A stretch of DNA of 64,000 nucleotides. It comes from Oryzias latipes (taxonomy: Eukaryota; Chordata; Actinopteri; Beloniformes; Adrianichthyidae). This document shows positions 35,733 through 60,206 of this stretch, one piece after another. The translations under genes and the position numbers were made by a program. Location: the NCBI RefSeq assembly GCF_002234675.1, contig NC_019875.2, positions 29,409,897-29,473,896 of the forward strand, given 5' to 3'. The notes under the pieces are model-generated. The model had not been told where the DNA came from and did no database searches. It saw only the letters and a program-made list of their open reading frames with translations. Every line of letters begins with the position of its first letter. Positions within the stretch are counted from its first letter, which is position 1.

Positions 35733-36099
35733 TGTTTCCAGCCCCTCAAAAAATAATGACATCAAAATCATTTAAAGGGGGGGAGGTTAAATTTATTATT
35801 TGGCTCAAAAAATTAAAATCCCAAAGCACACTTGTCGGGGGATCCAAAGAAGGTTTTGAAATTATTGTGGGATGGCCACACAACCTATGGCTTGTCGACC
35901 GTCTTGTGCCAAAGCGGGAAATTTGGCGATCTTCGTAAAAAACTCACACACGTGCCACCAGGTAAAGTTTGGTTTCGTTGACCTCTGACCCCGTGAAGAG
36001 ACCAAAATCTTGAATTTTGAACAGAATCCTTGTTAGTACCAGCAACAAGTTTAAACTTCTCCCAGGGATTTCAATCCATCGTTTCCTAACTCCTTGTGC

Positions 36100-36180
36100 A
36101 TCACTGGGAAAATGCCTCCAAGGCACGTTAACGTTGGGAGTTGGGTCATCTAGACCCACTAGACAGTGCTCTGAACCTTT
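36100..36180 (+). repeat. Diverged half of the palindromic element seen at 60734-60850
   Basis: GTTAACGTTGGGAGTTGGGT and CATCTAGACCC correspond to the right arm at 60796-60850. The left arm is barely recognisable. Confidence 0.5.
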
Positions 36181-36199
36181 TTTCTTCAATGATTTGTGA

Positions 36200-37360
36200 T
36201 CTTCACTGGTGTCCATAAATTACATGAAATCTTTCCACCTTTATCCACCTTTGTCATGGTAGGTCCTTAGATTACTGAGTTTGTGCTAATAATGCCATTA
36301 TTAGTTTACTATTGTAGACATTTTTATTACGTCTTTATTTTTCAAATAGATGCATTTTTTACTTCTGCCTGTCGTTTAGTTGGTGTCAGTAGCCTATTTA
36401 ACATAAAGACAGCAGGTAATGCAGGCAGTAAAACAGCGGCGCATTTTGAGATCATGAATAAACAATAGTTTTTTGGAGGATTTTTACTGTTGGTGTTGCA
36501 CAAAATTAGGAAAATGCCGAATATTCTTGTATTAATCCCAGTGATGAGTTCTATGATTTAGTTTTTAATGTTTATAAGACGTAAATATGATATTCACAAT
36601 AACAGGTTTAAAAAAACAAACAAAAAAAACTCTGATACGTTTCACAAAGACACACACAGGACGTCACACATCAAGCAGAAATGAAGTTGTTGCTAAAAAT
36701 GATGCCAGGAGTCCAGTTCTAAAATAAAATGACAAAAGAGCAAAGAAATTATTATTAATATGTCCAGACTTTGTTTGTAGCATAATCATATAGGCATAAT
36801 TTTAACAGATTATGTTTTTATGGAAAAATCTAAATGTTATATGTTGTTTAAGGTTTAACTTGATCTATTCTGGATTAATATGCCTGTCTGTTATTGTTCA
36901 TATATATGTTTATAAAGTTAAGTTTAGCTTTAGTGTGTTTAATACATGTTTATTTTGTTTGGCCGAAAGCGTGTTTTGGATTCAGACCCCGGGTGTGACT
37001 GAGTTGGACACCTCTGTAGTACGTGTATATAAAATTCATGCATTTTTTTGTGTGTAAAATGGCCAAATATAAATAGGGAACACAAAAGGATGTTGTCAAA
37101 TTGTGTGTCTGGTGGGTTCCTCGCCCAGGGAGTCAGTTAGTGTAGAAACCGCCACTGGTCAAATGACAGTTAAATTAAACCAAATAATGTTTATTTGCTT
37201 GTTTATTGAAAAAATATATCTCATAAGTGTGAAAGTTTCTAGACCTCCCCTACTTTTGACATTTATATTTACACCTATCTGTTGTTTGTTTGCACGTGCC
37301 ACATATTTTCTCGTTAAAATTAAAAAGTCAGTTATTTCCGTTTCCAAAGAAAGCTTTTGT
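36200..37360. other. AT-rich intergenic DNA upstream of lpin2
   Basis: No coding, RNA-gene or terminal-repeat signal recognised. Confidence 0.4.
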
Positions 37361-37369
37361 GTTTGTTCG

Positions 37370-37666
37370 GGAGCCAGTTCTGTCGCAATCCTTTCGATTT
37401 TACGGACTGGATGAGGTGAAAGTCCCCGAGGCGGCGTGTCCGTCCGCACGCGTACAACCCCAACCTGAGGCGCGAGCGCCTGCGTGACTGCGCCGCCGCA
37501 GTTCGGCTCTCTGTCAACTTGAGCTGGCAGCCGGAGCTCTACCAGCCGGTCACGGTGGTCCAGGAAGGGACACGTCAGGGCGCCTAAGCGGACTGTGACG
37601 GGCAGCGGCATGGAGAAGGCGCTATAGGACACTTTATCAGCAGCCCCCCGCTGACGGAACCGAAAG
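37370..37666 (+). promoter_or_regulatory. CpG-rich promoter and non-coding exon 1 of lpin2
   Basis: Base composition changes sharply to GC- and CpG-rich between about 37370 and 37960 (CGCACGCG, GGCGCGAGCGCCTGCG, CGCCGCCGCAG). A donor CCGAAAG|GTGAGG ends an exon at 37666, and the next acceptor that makes sense is at 44303, ten bases before the lpin2 ATG. There is no TATA box. CpG-island housekeeping-type promoter, inferred. Confidence 0.6.
37610..37627 (+). other. Short upstream ORF in lpin2 exon 1
   Basis: ATG GAG AAG GCG CTA TAG encodes MEKAL. The context GGCATGG has G at +4 but a weak -3 base. If the exon model is right, this uORF precedes the main start and could lower its translation. 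Confidence 0.45.
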
Positions 37667-38235
37667 GTGAGGACACGGACGGAGCGTGGAAAAACGGCTT
37701 TAAGCTCATAATTGGAACGCGCCTACGTGGAAATGTACACATTTGAATCCACGCTAGCTTATTAAGCTAACGCTAGCTTACGTGCTGGCAGGATAGCGAT
37801 CCTTTAAATTTAATTCGGAATTACAGATAAATGTTTCAGTTTGCGTGTCCATTCAGTTAATGGTTTTTTGAACAAACGCTGTCGTTTTTGGAGCGCGGCG
37901 GGTGGCGGACGCCGCTTCACGGTCCGTCACCGTGTCAAACCGGAGAGCTAGCTGAGGGCTAGCCGAGGCTAGCGTCCATTCATTTCGTTTTGCTCTTAAT
38001 GTCTCGGTTTGCCTCCACAATTGTCGTCCGCTTGCGTTCGGCGGGAAAGACTTGCTGGTCCAAAAACAAACACAGCTGTGGTTCGCTCCTATATTCGCGC
38101 ATTCATTTCTTCAGTTTCGGCGTCGGACACACTGGCGTGTCCATAATACTTTTTCTCCTGCTGGGGCCATGGAGGGCACCCCTGTGGGTTCCCCCATGGT
38201 AAATGTGGCAGATGGGGCAAGAACTTCTCCCCTGG

Positions 38236-38706
38236 CTGTGTCCAAATTCCCTTCCTAGTCCCTAACTACTAAAATACTTTAAAGTGTGGGACTCACTATC
38301 TCGTGCTGTGAAATTCAAAAAGCATTTCGGACACCATGATGAACACTACCTCATTTTTTTAATGTAACTCCTAATATGACGTAATTGATTTTCCTATGTA
38401 AACACAGAATTAATGCGAACATTTAACGAAGACCATTTACGAATCCGCTGTGTTGTGATGATGAAAACTTGGATGGTTTATAAATATGTATATATAATTT
38501 TTTTTTCCCATAAAATAAATTTGTTCACGCAATGCATTGTGGTCTATGTTTGCCAATGTGGTGAGCATCAATGTACACTGATGTTTAACCAAGATTTCTG
38601 GGGCTCTCGATTTTGGAATTGTTGATTCGGACCGCTACAAAATGCCAAACGCTCTATGTATTATATATATATATATTCACTATATAGTGAATTTAGACAC
38701 AACCCA
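38236..38706. mobile_element. MITE-like element in lpin2 intron 1
   Basis: Left end TGGCTGTGTCCAAATTC faces a right end whose complement reads GGGTTGTGTCTAAATTCACT. Internal ATATAT runs and the palindrome TTCACTATATAGTGAA lie near the right end. I could not identify a target duplication, so the exact ends are uncertain. Confidence 0.5.
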
Positions 38707-38798
38707 TACATGACTTGTTATATCTTCTTTTTTTTTTTCCTTTTTCTAAAAATAAATCTATATTCAAAACACAGAAATGACAAACAGATTGGTGCATA

Positions 38799-39060
38799 TT
38801 TGAGTGGCTGTGGGGCAGAAGTGGGGCGGTCAGCATCTGGTAGATCCCAGGTTTGGTCCTGCTCTGTCTGCCCATGTAACCAAGTGTCCTTGAGCAAGAC
38901 AGTGAATCCTACGTTGCTCCTGGTGGTTAAAGGTTGGTGCCAGTGTTGGAGCCACGATAAGAGGGAGGAATGTTTGTGAATGGAACTGTGGTGCAGTAAA
39001 GCGCTTTGAGTCTACTAAGAAGGCAGTAAAGCGTTGTGTAAGTATCAACTTTTACCATTC
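38799..39060 (+). mobile_element. tRNA-derived SINE (AFC-like body)
   Basis: GTGTCCTTGAGCAAGACAGT, TTGCTCCTGGTGGTTAAAGG, GTGAATGGAACTGTGG, and AGTAAAGCGCTTTGAGTCTA are the ordered landmarks of a SINE body common in spiny-rayed fishes. The B-box region (TAGATCCCAGGTTTGGTCC) is degraded. Confidence 0.65.
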
Positions 39061-41160
39061 CAATAAAAAGAACAAAATGTGACAGAGCAGTTAAGATCGC
39101 TTTAACCAACCTCACCAAATTAAAAATAATTTAATTTAAAATTTAAGTTTTGCATTTATTTTAACTTTAACAACAATTTTTAAAAGTCTGCTATGATAAA
39201 ATTTGCCTTTTAACACTTTAAACTACTAACCAACACACAAACTAGTTCAATTACACATACATGATTGTTTAAAGCTGAGGACCAGCAGTGTGAAACTATT
39301 AGTTTATCATTTATTTTTGTATTTAGTAATTGTATGCAGAAGATCAAATGTATTGTTGGGTTACCTGCTATTTTAATAAATTCTTTTTCTGGACAAAACT
39401 GTTTAATATCTATGTCGGTGTATTAGATTTGTCAAATTAAGTAATTTAGCAGTGTGTTCTCTTAAGAGAGCCGGTTGCACTTATTTTAAATTTTATAAAA
39501 GGCTTCGAAATTAGACTAAAAATATAGTTTCCCATTTTCTATTTGAATGTCATAGGATTTTAGATTAAACATCTACTTTTTTACTGTTTTCTTCTGTGGA
39601 ATGAAATGTGGGTCGCATATTTGAATTTTCTTATCTGCTTAGTGCTTGTCAGTGTCCGCTCATTTAGAAGGAAAGTCAACCTAACTCCTCCTACATTCAT
39701 TGATGTTCATAGTTCAAATTTACTTAAACAGTTCTCTTATTAGTCATACATCACCAAAGATCTGTTGTTTTTTTTTTTACCTGGGATGACTTTCACTTCA
39801 GAATCTGGTTTGACAGATTTGCACAGGCTTATTCTCAGATGTGGTCTGATGTTTTAATCAATAAAAAAGCATTTAGAACAATTTGTAGATCAGATATTGA
39901 AGCTTTTATTGTTAAAAAAAACTAAAGTACTTTTGGAGGTTTTTGATTGACATCTTGCCAAAAAAAAGGTCATCTTAAGTCGTAAGCAGCAAAACTGCTG
40001 GACATGGACAGAGCTTGGAAGAGAATGTGTTGACAATCTTAAAAGCTGAAATAAAAAATTCAGTGTCCTGTTTGAGCAGCATTGATACAGTCACCATCAG
40101 AGAAGGCATGTTTATTTTAGTGAAGCACATTTCATGAAACTTTGCTTTCAAATAGGCCAACAATAGTTAATCTAACGCCTTAGATATTACACCAGGTAAT
40201 GCATTGATCAGCCGGTGTAAAGTGAAGTCACATATCATGATCTAAAATTCAGTTGTATGATAAGATCGAATATTAGAAACACGAAGATGTGTAGAGGCCT
40301 CCACAATAAACTTTTGGGCTTCCTTGGGACCATAGACTTAAAAACTAAATTTAGTTAATGAAATGTTAAAGACAGTTCCAGAGCTAAAGTAGGTGTGACT
40401 TTAAATGGAACAGATTGACAGATTATGGTGTATTTTTTATATATTTTCTAAGAATCTGTGGTTTTCAAAAGTTCTAAAAGATGAGAAAAGAGTCTGGCAG
40501 TTTCTGCAGACCAGATTAAGGAGAATTTGAAAACAGTGTTGTTAGCATTTCACACTACTCTGGTACTGTTGTGTCTTATCACAGTATGGAACAGCATGTT
40601 TAAAAGCTTGATTAAGTTATGTAATTGTTCCCATGATTGTTGGGGTTTTTTACGTCCTCCTGTTTTGGAATCACATGTGAAATGTCAGGCAGGTAAAACA
40701 GAACAGCGCAAGCAAGTCAAAACAAGGCAAAGTCCAGTCCGACCCCAGAATCTCTGTGTCATTTACTGCTCACACAGTTTTTTATGCTCACAAACATGCA
40801 GTATTGATTGTACTGTAAATGTGACAGATGGTGCAAGAACTTCTTCCTGAACGTTTTCTTCACATTTCTCTTATCAGAGAAAACACGGCACTTCTGCTCA
40901 CATGAAATAGCTGTTTCTTATCAGCGCCGTACTGCCACTGTAGTTGTGTCCTCTCATTGGCTGGATTCTGAGTGCCCCGTCAAATCACTGGATGATCTTT
41001 AGTGCACCTTTTGTAGAGAATAACTTGGAGGAAGGATGGCAAAGTTTATGGCGTTGCAGTACTGCTGCTTGTTCCAGATAGCATAGCTGGTTTAACCCCT
41101 GTAAGGTTTGTTTAAAGGTGGAGCCTTATTTGAAATTTGATTGAAGATGGGGGAAGAAGG
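39061..41160. other. lpin2 intron 1, middle part, no gene seen
   Basis: AT-rich. The block GTAAATGTGACAGATGGTGC at 40815-40834 repeats 38200-38219 with two substitutions, suggesting fragments of one more old repeat. Nothing else recognised. Confidence 0.4.
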
Positions 41161-41169
41161 TTATTTTCA

Positions 41170-43340
41170 AAGTCTAAGGGCAGACATGTTTGCTCCCTTT
41201 GCGGTGTCCTGAGGAGGGTAAGGCTCAGTGATGAAGAGGCAGAGATCCTGGAGAAACTGGGAGCTCAGGGAAAGCAACACCGAGGACAACACAGACAACA
41301 GTGAGCAGGATGAGTCCTCGTCTTTGAGGTCGTCCTGGTCCCTGGTGAGTCTGAATTGACAGACTTTTTGGATTTTGCATAAATCATGGAAGACCTCATC
41401 CTTGGATTTGAAGGTAGATTGAACTGTTGTTGCTAAGACTCGTGGTTGGAGCCTCAACAAAAGGGACTCATAACAGATCTGTTCAATGACTCCAATCAAG
41501 TCTTTATTGTGAAAGGATGTAGTTGTTGTGTTGTGATTTGGTCAGACACAACAACAAATCAAGTCTGGAATGGGCATGTTTATGATAAAGGAGTATTTCT
41601 AATTGCTTTTTAGTTTTTAGATTTAGATTTTTCTCTTTTTGTTGTACTTTGGTCAACATTGCTGCCCTACAGGTGGATAACTTTGTACCTGTATTATGAT
41701 TCTACTGTAACATTGTATAATTGTGATTAAACATGCTTGCTAATACATTTTTATGGTAGGCTATTAATCTCCTTGGTCCTGAGCTATTATTTGATATGCC
41801 TTTATTAATTCTCTTAGTTGTCTGGGCTTATTGAAACCTGTTTAGTATAAAAACTAAGTATTGAAATTGTGTACTTTTAGAGAAAAAATGTTGTGCATGT
41901 GTGTGCACACCAGGTCTAAATTTCTAGAAAATACAATGAAGTTACCATTGTGTAATGGAGGATAAAAATCTTTATTTCCACACTGAACACAACAATTTTC
42001 TTTCCTAAGTTTGGAGAATTTGCCCTGCACGAATCTGTCAGTGACGGCAGTGTATCTCAGGGCTTTGGACCAGTGCAGCCTCATTTTTGATCATCAGAAA
42101 CAGGGCATCAAAAAAAGAGCCACCAAAACGATTGTAGACCTCATTTACTGATGTGTTGAGTAGTTCCCCACTCCTGGTCACAGTGACATGGCATTGGAGC
42201 AATCAGAAATCATCTTCATCAACTCTTTATCAATATATTGTTCAGAATATTTTAGCAGGGTCCAGGTATTTCTTTTGTGCTCTGTTTTGTCCTCATGGTC
42301 ACACTCCACCATGTTTGGGGTCAATGGAGTACCCTCCAGCACATTCCACGTCCTGGAAAACCAAAATATGAATACAAATAATAGTTATTGTAAAGCAAAC
42401 ACACATTCACAGTTAAATCTGAGTGGACATATATATGAAATTTGAAGATTTACCTACAATAACAATCACCTTCACTGGATCGTTCATGAGGGCCTGGTGC
42501 TGATGTTGGCCGTTCAAGGCCGTCGTTGGAAAAGTCGGCTTAAATCTGCTGAGTTTGATGAGAACGTCGGGGAGTGTGGGGACTGGCATAGAATGAACCT
42601 ACACCTGTCAATTAATCTGTCATTAAGTGTTGCAAATTAGAATTTTGCTAAAACGCTGAATGGTGCTGTGTCGATGGGTTTTCCTGCCTCTCCTAACCCT
42701 AACCTAGCCCTGACTACCTAAAATAAACAGACATCGAATGTGTTTTGGCAACAATTATATCCACCACTGAGACGTTTACATCCCCTGCTGTGGAATGGGG
42801 TCTTCATCACCACTACTATAATCTTCACTGCTTCCTTGCTCTTGTGGTTGGAGTTCATAATCAGCATCCATTACAGCTTCATCAATGTCAGAAACATTTT
42901 CCATGTCCGACTTGCTTTCATCATTTAGGTCCAGTAACGTCAGTACTCCTTGTAGAAAAAGATGCTCCGTAAATAAAGTAATTCAAGAAGCCATGTAATT
43001 TACGTGTGCACTTAATTTTTTATTAATTTTAGAAAACCTACAGCATTTGTCTGAACCAGAATTGGCTGTAAACTGATTTACACCTGCCTTTCCTGGGGGC
43101 ATTTATCCTAGCAGGATTTTTCAACCAAGATATGTCCCATTTTTCACATATGTGCACATCATGTTTAGCAGCTTACTGGATCTTTACATCTACTTATTTT
43201 TTATCAAATTAGCGAAAAAGTTACAATGCTATTATACAAATTTAAACAAGAACAAGCTGTGAAATAAGTTTTTGCTTCTTACCTTGTAGAGCTATGGGTT
43301 TGGAGGAGCTGAGGGTTTTTTCTTTTCTGTTCTTTGCCAT
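41170..43340 (-). mobile_element. Degenerate piggyBac-like transposon coding relic
   Basis: On the minus strand a start exon 43340-43283 (MAKNRKEKTLSSSKPIALQ) has a good donor (CTACAAG|GTAAGA). It joins in phase to an exon from 42948 encoding an acidic region (LLDLNDESKSDMENVSDIDE, then QGSSEDYSSGDEDPIPQQG) ending in a stop. Further on, MRLHWSKALRYTAVTDRFVQ (from 42084) resembles the conserved 'yWs...ri.ai.d.ms..rF..lR' region of PGBD-type transposases. Many stops and frame breaks separate the pieces. The acidic N-terminus is usual for fish piggyBac-derived proteins. Another transposase family is possible. Confidence 0.45.
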
Positions 43341-44270
43341 TTTGAACTGTCTCTGTGCTGTACTCTTCTGACACCACTACATGGTTGTACAAGTGTCCAC
43401 ATATGTAGTCACAGGGCCCCAGTTATTGTTTCACATCAAAGATTCATGTGAGATGGGAACGTTGAGGTTGCATAAAGTTTGCTGGAGCTGGATCCTTTGT
43501 TTACCTGCCCTACTAAAATAGTCCCTGATCCAATCAAGCCAAGGTTTTGTTTAGACAGTGAGTGGTTACAAAACCCACCATGCTGCTGGGGACACTTCAT
43601 TTCACATCTGCTTCTGCAAAGCGGTCAAAAGAACTAATCTCAGGTTTTATCTTGATGTACGTACAGATCTTTTTTTTATTTTCTTCCACCATCAATAGTT
43701 CATACTAAAGGTTTTTGGTAACAGTGATGTGCAAATGTATCAAAACAAAGGGCACCTCCTGCTGTAAGCTTTAAATAAAAGCAGGAACTTGAGCTTTTTC
43801 CTGTACAGCAGGACAGTGACTTTTTGTTTAGTTGTTGCAAATTCTCCTCTGTATTCTAATGTTGCTTAAACAGGATAGTGTACAGTAAATGTACGTCAGG
43901 AAGAAAGTTTATAAAAAGCGTATAATCATTTAGAAATGCTAATTGTTCACTTTCTACTTCACTTTTCTCTCATATCTTCATTTTTTTTTATTGTGGTCTT
44001 TTTTGCATTTGGTACCTAATGTGATAACCACATAAATGGATGACTAAATGTAGAGCATGAAGTAGACTTTTTTATTTTATTTCTTTGTGATATTTGGCCA
44101 CAAGTTACCTGCACCTCATATGTCGTCTTTAATAAAAAGTATTTTTTAAATTAACTGAAAGTTAGGTATTCCAATAAGGTACTAGTAATTGTTTTGAATA
44201 AAATACTATTGAAATTATTACTGATCAAAGCAGATTATTCTGGTCTAATCTGGATTTGTTTTTCTTCCAC
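43341..44270. other. lpin2 intron 1, last part, no gene seen
   Basis: AT-rich intron DNA without recognised features up to the acceptor at 44303. Confidence 0.4.
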
Positions 44271-44312
44271 ATTTGATTCATCCCCTTTTTTTTGTGCCTG
44301 CAGACAGACACC

Positions 44313-57063
<12,751 letters not shown>

Positions 57064-58407
57064 TCTTCACGGACGCCGTCCGGCGAGAGAACCCCACTGC
57101 ACCCGGTGCGTCTTTGGGACACGCATGGACCGGAACGCACAGCACTTTGGTACACAAACAGGGTCTCATCCATCAGCACCAACAAATGCTCATCAGTGGA
57201 GATGATCGGCATAATGCTGCACCAAGACTTCCAACCTTCTCCTCCTCAAATCAAAGCGTTCCTGTCAGGGAGGCTGAAGATGCATGGATGGACTCTGAGC
57301 ATCCAGGTAGAACATCGATCACATTTCCCAGGCACAAAAGTGTAAATAAAAGTAGCATTCAAGGTGAAAATACGAGCTGGAGGGACGCTGAACACCAGGC
57401 AGAAGGAAGGTCCCAGAAAACGTCCCGTTTCCTTTGCTTCCTGTAGCAGAACAGACGTCAAAGCTCCTCTGTCCGCCTCGCTCTGGTTGGTGTTCAGAGT
57501 CTCACCTGCTCTCCCTACAGTACCTGAATGAAGTTCACCCTCAGCGGTGACCTGCTGATCAGAAGAAGCAGCTAAAGGCGCAAACCGCCGTTTGAAGAGC
57601 GAGCCGTCTGCGTTTAACTTATTGATTTTCATTGTAATTCTTTTGTTTGTTTGAAAAAGAATCCGATCGACGTTTTCAAACTGATCGCTGATCATTAACA
57701 TGCACTTATCAATAACTCTCGGGCCTCGCACATTTAATTTTTTTCTCCAACGAAAGCTGCTTCCTTTGACAGTGAAACTGTGCGGCACGCGCACTTCCCC
57801 GCGCTCGCCCTCGCACCTGCAGCTTTAACGCAGACACGGATGTCTGAAGGAAGCCCCAGGAGGATCATGGGATGCGGTTGGTGCGCTCGGATGCGAGCGC
57901 CAAGTTCTCCTGCTGTCGGGTTGTGTGTGTGTTTCTCAGTGAGAACCTTCAAATGCACTTTGTCTGAGCTGCAGAACTCCTGCTAATGTTTAACGGAGCA
58001 TTTATGTCAGTTTCTGTCACATCACTTTAAGGTAAATCTGTTCCTATGAGCAGCGATTGTGAGGGGTCTGGGTGCAAACTGTACGAAAAAACAAATATTT
58101 TATTTGGGACGGTGCAAAGTTTGAAGGTCGCGTTGCAGCTTCATTGTCAGAACGTCGTTTGTGTTTTTTCTGGAGGAAGAGAATCGGTTGTTTGGTGGTT
58201 AACAGGCAATACTTGACTCATTCCAGGAAGCGCCACCAAAAGGTTCATGTGTGGATCTGATCTTAGGCAGAACCTGAGGAGACGCTCTGCACGCGATAAA
58301 AGTTTGAAAACCAAGCACAACTGGCTGCTTTAGAACCTCTTCTGTTCCGCTTGTTTGTTCTTTAGAAAGTTTATAGTAGATTTATCTTATAACTAAAAGT
58401 AAATAAA
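57064..58407 (+). other. lpin2: lpin2 3' UTR
   Basis: From the stop codon to the candidate poly(A) signals. AATAAA occurs at 57345-57350 (early) and at 58402-58407, the latter followed by a TGTGTG-rich patch. The long UTR would suit post-transcriptional control. It points toward emilin2, which ends on the other strand 1.8 kb away. Confidence 0.5.
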
Positions 58408-58854
58408 AAATTCCTTTCTTTCTATGAAAGTAAAGTATCTTGTGTGAAAAAGTCACACTTCCTCCCCCCATCCCAGGATTGCTGATGTTTGGTTTCACGC
58501 GGCTGCTGTGGAAAACGATCGGGCGTCACGTTTTTCAGTTGTGGTTTCTTGTCGACGTGTTCGATCTTTGGTGGACATGTTTGTTCGGATGTAACGCTTG
58601 CATTTGATTGTCTGACCCACAGAAGAACTTGTTTGTGTTTTGTGTTTCAGCTGTATAGAAATGTTTAAAGAACAAAATCACTTGTATGAAGAAGAGAATC
58701 GAGGACTAACAAAGTTAACGAACCCAGACTTGTGATCATATTTGTATTACATTTCTAAGTGAAGACATTGGTGTGTGGCGTGTTTTTTTCTTTTCTTGTT
58801 TTACCACTCAAGTCAAATAATTTGGGGGTGGGGGCGTCTAAACTTTTCCCAACA

Positions 58855-59560
58855 TCACCTATTAGCCACTGCAGGTATTCCAGACTCACGTTGGGCATGT
58901 GTGGCTCCAACCAAATCACGCCAATTTAGTGGCCATTTTTTCCGCCACGGGATTGGAACCAGATGCCGTTGGTGAGCAGTCATGGTTTCTATGGCAACCA
59001 CTACCAACCAATTAGGAGTGAGCTTGTTGGAAGTCCACACCCTCTACTGCTTAAAGGCGGGCAACACGAAATCTGTGAAACGGTCTGAATGTTAGCAGGC
59101 TCCGCCTACTTTTATTAAGGCAGCCGATTGGTCAGTTTACACCTTGAAGGATTTTCACTTCAATAACATTTTGGGGGAAAAAATGAGCATTATCAAAAAC
59201 ATCCATCCATTTTCATAAAGCCGCTTTATCACTTATACACGCACCCATGGACACACACATTCACAGCCATTTAGAGTCATCAATTCACCTGTTTGTGGAT
59301 GATGGGAGGAAGCCGGAGAACATGCAAACTCCACACAGAAAGCTCCCAGCTGGGATTTGAACCGGCGCCTTATTGTTGTGGGGCTAGAGCGCTAACCACT
59401 GTTCCAAAGAAGAAGAAAAAAAGATAAATGGCTGACTAACTCTATAGGAGTTTATGAGATTTTGGCTTCTGGGAGCCAGCGGGTACTTCCTGTTTGGAAC
59501 ACCAGGGGGAGGAGTCACTCAGTCCAGTTCTTAGAATCAATGGAGCACACTAGTTCTTCA
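58855..59560 (+). repeat. Dispersed repeat family A, copy 3, split by a SINE-like insertion
   Basis: Left part 58855-59165 (CAACCAAATCACGCCAATTT, GTTTCTATGGCAACCACTAC, CAGGCTCCGCCTACTTTTAT), right part about 59440-59560 (GATTTTGGCTTCTGGGAGCC, TACTTCCTGTTTGGAACACC). Together they match copy 1 (9822-10225) in order. Confidence 0.65.
59195..59405 (-). mobile_element. Inverted truncated tRNA-headed SINE-like repeat
   Basis: ACATGCAAACTCCACACAGA and GAGCGCTAACCACTG are complements of blocks in 44976-45320, in the reversed order expected for the minus strand. It lies between the two halves of family A copy 3. Confidence 0.7.
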
Positions 59561-59980
59561 CAGGGACTAATGGGAAATTGCTAGTGACAAAATTTTTAAA
59601 ATTGTACATTTGTAGACCCTGAAAAAAATGGTGATGGTTCACAAACCGGGGAGTATTTATGGAATTCTGACAAAACGTTAGACTTTCTAGGTTTATGACC
59701 AGGTCAGTTGAGGTCATAGTTCATTTAGAATGAATCGGATAGCTCTGTAAAAGTTGGATGAGCTGAGTGACAGCTTCATGTTTATCTTTGGAAAATACTG
59801 AAAATCTCTGGGATATATTTATTTAAAACACATGCCTACTTTGTAAAATCATTTGAGTGAAACTCGGCAAAGTTTGCAACTTAAATTAAAAAAAACCTCT
59901 TTATTTCCCAAATGTGAGTTTATTATTCCTGTGCATTCATTCATTTTCAGAGAATCTCCTGTGTTTTATTGGTTCATCCG

Positions 59981-59986
59981 TTTATT
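59981..59986 (-). terminator. Candidate poly(A) signal of emilin2
   Basis: AATAAA on the minus strand, 220 bp past the emilin2 stop codon. Another A/T-rich variant lies 15 bp upstream of it. Confidence 0.5.
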
Positions 59987-60206
59987 TCCCACAATAATTC
60001 CACTGAGGGTCAATGGTTCTGTACATTGACAGTTTTACAGACATTCACAATAGATCCAAATATATTAGTATGTGTGTTTTGCATACAAACTGAACATATA
60101 GGTGAAGAGTTTCTCTGACGTTTACTGATAAATAGCTGCTTCAATGCAAATCAGTCAAAAAGCTGCTTCCAAATGAGTCCTTGCTGCCCCCCCCCCCCAG
60201 CTGCAG

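Noticed and set aside
37159-37632. 157-codon minus-strand frame at the lpin2 promoter
   Set aside because: GC-rich CpG-island sequence opens all frames; no homology or splice signal on that strand.
57246-57794. 182-codon minus-strand frame after lpin2
   Set aside because: It lies opposite the lpin2 3' UTR, shows no family resemblance and has no coding-like composition; probably chance.
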